The notes under the pieces were generated by a model that worked only from the letters and a program-made list of their open reading frames with translations, was not told where the DNA came from and searched no databases. From an uncultured Clostridia bacterium (GTDB taxonomy: Bacteria > Bacillota > Clostridia > Oscillospirales > Oscillospiraceae): a stretch of DNA of 6,002 nucleotides. The stretch lies in the NCBI GenBank assembly GCA_947177005.1, contig CAMWSZ010000203.1, positions 1 to 6,002 of the forward strand, read 5' to 3'. Shown in pieces: positions 4,991-6,002 of this stretch. Every line of letters begins with the position of its first letter. Positions within the stretch are counted from its first letter, which is position 1. The position numbers and the translations under genes are program-made.

Positions 4991-6002
4991 GTTCCCCTCC
5001 GTACAGTATGACCGGCTGCATTCCGTGGCGTCCGCAGGCCGCCGCCAGATCCCGGGCCCCGGCATCGGTTTCCGGCCCGGCGTCCGTCAGCACGATGACC
5101 GTATCATAGTGTTTCAAATTATAGATGTAGGTATCCCGTTCCGGTTCGTAGAAACTCCGGATACAATAACCGTTTGTAATGGGATACCCCTCGCTGTGAC
5201 TGACCGCAATCGGGCTGCGGGTCGTGGCGTGGACCGACACGGGACCGGGTATGACCGCCTCAATCGCCTGTCCCAGCTTCAGGGCGGGATACATACACTC
5301 CTCCGTCCCCAGCACCAGGACGCTGCCGTGCAGGCGGTTCCGGATCTGAGCCAGCGCGGCGTCAACTGCCGCCGCACACTCCCGCAGATATTGACCGATT
5401 GGCATTCCGGCGCGGGGATTGGGGATTGCACGGTCCAGACAGCAGCACTGAAAGCTTCCCGGCACAGCACCCCGACAGTCCTCTGGCTCCAGCACCGCGT
5501 ACTTCATGACCTCCTCCGTATAATCCCTTTCCGGAATGCGCAGAAGCCATTCACATGCGACGCCTTTGTCCAGCAGGACGGACAGATCCGGCATCCGGTT
5601 AATCAGGGAGGCGGCGGTCATCTGTTTCCCCTCCAATCCCGGAAACTGCCGCCGCATCTGTGACACGATATTGCACATGGTCCGGCCGGTAGACAGTTCG
5701 TCCTCCACGAAAAGGATATGCAGGGACTCCAGATTTTCCAGCGGATTTCCGCACAGCTTCTGCTCTGTGGCATGACTGTGTTCTTCCCGAAAGCAGACCC
5801 AGTTTTCCACTCCTTTTACCGTCTCGCGGGTGGTGTGTACATACACGCGGTCCTCCGGAAAGCAGCTTGCCACCGCGGCCCCCACTGCTGTAGCCGTCTC
5901 CGCAAAGCCGGTAATGAGCTGCGTCTCCGGATATTTTTCCTCCAGACGGCGTCCAAACGTCTCGATCATCTCCAGCGCCGAGCCCGGGCTGACCGGCAGA
6001 TG
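4983..6002 (-). CDS. Phosphoribosyltransferase with TRSP domain, N-terminus beyond window
   Basis: 339 residues are visible; the frame stays open to the right edge, and HLPVSPGSALEMIETFGRRL fits the middle of the family, so the internal Met at 5969 is not the start. The N-terminal part is a PRTase_2 domain with GFAETATAVG (32-41), HTTRE (56-60), EEHSHAT (73-79) and the PRPP-binding loop VEDELSTGRT (99-108). The C-terminal part is a TRSP domain with GTEECMYPALKLG (232-244), the name-giving TTRSPI (260-265), SEGYPITNGY (270-279) and an RSFYEP segment (282-287). Such proteins are predicted to transfer a phosphoribosyl group from PRPP, or reverse this, in making a nucleoside-like compound in Ter stress operons; this has not been shown biochemically to my knowledge. 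A CCC triplet (186-188) lies between the domains. The stop TAG lies within the start region of the StiP-type gene. Neighbours upstream (ATP-grasp, HpcH/HpaI-like, TerD/TerC) would be outside the window. Confidence 0.9.
   Translation of the reverse strand, partial: HLPVSPGSALEMIETFGRRLEEKYPETQLITGFAETATAVGAAVASCFPEDRVYVHTTRETVKGVENWVCFREEHSHATEQKLCGNPLENLESLHILFVEDELSTGRTMCNIVSQMRRQFPGLEGKQMTAASLINRMPDLSVLLDKGVACEWLLRIPERDYTEEVMKYAVLEPEDCRGAVPGSFQCCCLDRAIPNPRAGMPIGQYLRECAAAVDAALAQIRNRLHGSVLVLGTEECMYPALKLGQAIEAVIPGPVSVHATTRSPIAVSHSEGYPITNGYCIRSFYEPERDTYIYNLKHYDTVIVLTDAGPETDAGARDLAAACGRHGMQPVILYGGEHV

Noticed and set aside
4991..5065. 25-codon upstream extension of the StiP-type frame
   Set aside because: It overlaps the PRTase-TRSP coding end and lacks family-like sequence; GGAGGGG before the ATG at 4990 decides the start.
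1..6002. CRISPR arrays, tRNA or rRNA genes, insertion sequences
   Set aside because: No regularly spaced repeats, no tRNA-like folds or rRNA stretches, and no transposase frame or terminal inverted repeats were seen.

Overview
The window reads as chromosomal DNA of a low-to-mid GC Gram-positive anaerobe, most likely a clostridium of the Oscillospiraceae type. The grounds are a T-box riboswitch, strong AGGAGG ribosome binding sites, a GC content that looks like the high fifties, and an HtrA with a short cytoplasmic N-terminus and one membrane anchor. The species assignment is inference. Every gene I can support lies on the minus strand; the open frames on the plus strand are shadows.

Read in the direction of transcription (right to left), 6002-3126 holds a compact three-gene unit: a phosphoribosyltransferase with a C-terminal TRSP domain (cut by the right edge), a StiP/PRTase_1-type protein with a Pelota-like C-terminus, and a HAD phosphatase. 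The first two overlap by 8 bases and the third starts 14 bases after the second. This combination matches the biosynthetic module predicted to accompany tellurite-resistance (Ter) stress systems and proposed to make a nucleoside-like metabolite. TerD/TerC, ATP-grasp or HpcH/HpaI partners, if present, would lie beyond the right edge.

After a 130-base gap with a candidate activator-dependent promoter, but no terminator that I can see, comes a membrane-anchored HtrA/DegP-type serine protease (2995-1601), closed by a strong intrinsic terminator (1556-1511). The last block is a textbook T-box unit: a consensus promoter (TTGACT, 17 bases, TATACT), a leader with stem I, antiterminator and terminator, and then metN, the ATPase of a methionine-type ABC importer. 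metN runs to the left edge, and a possible metI start overlaps its 3' end. The specifier loop can be read as AUG (Met) or CAU (His). The T-box base that contacts the tRNA discriminator is U, which fits tRNA-Met (A73) and not bacterial tRNA-His (C73).

The most interesting region is the PRTase-TRSP/StiP-Pelota/HAD cassette, whose product is unknown, and its placement directly upstream of an envelope-stress protease in the same orientation.
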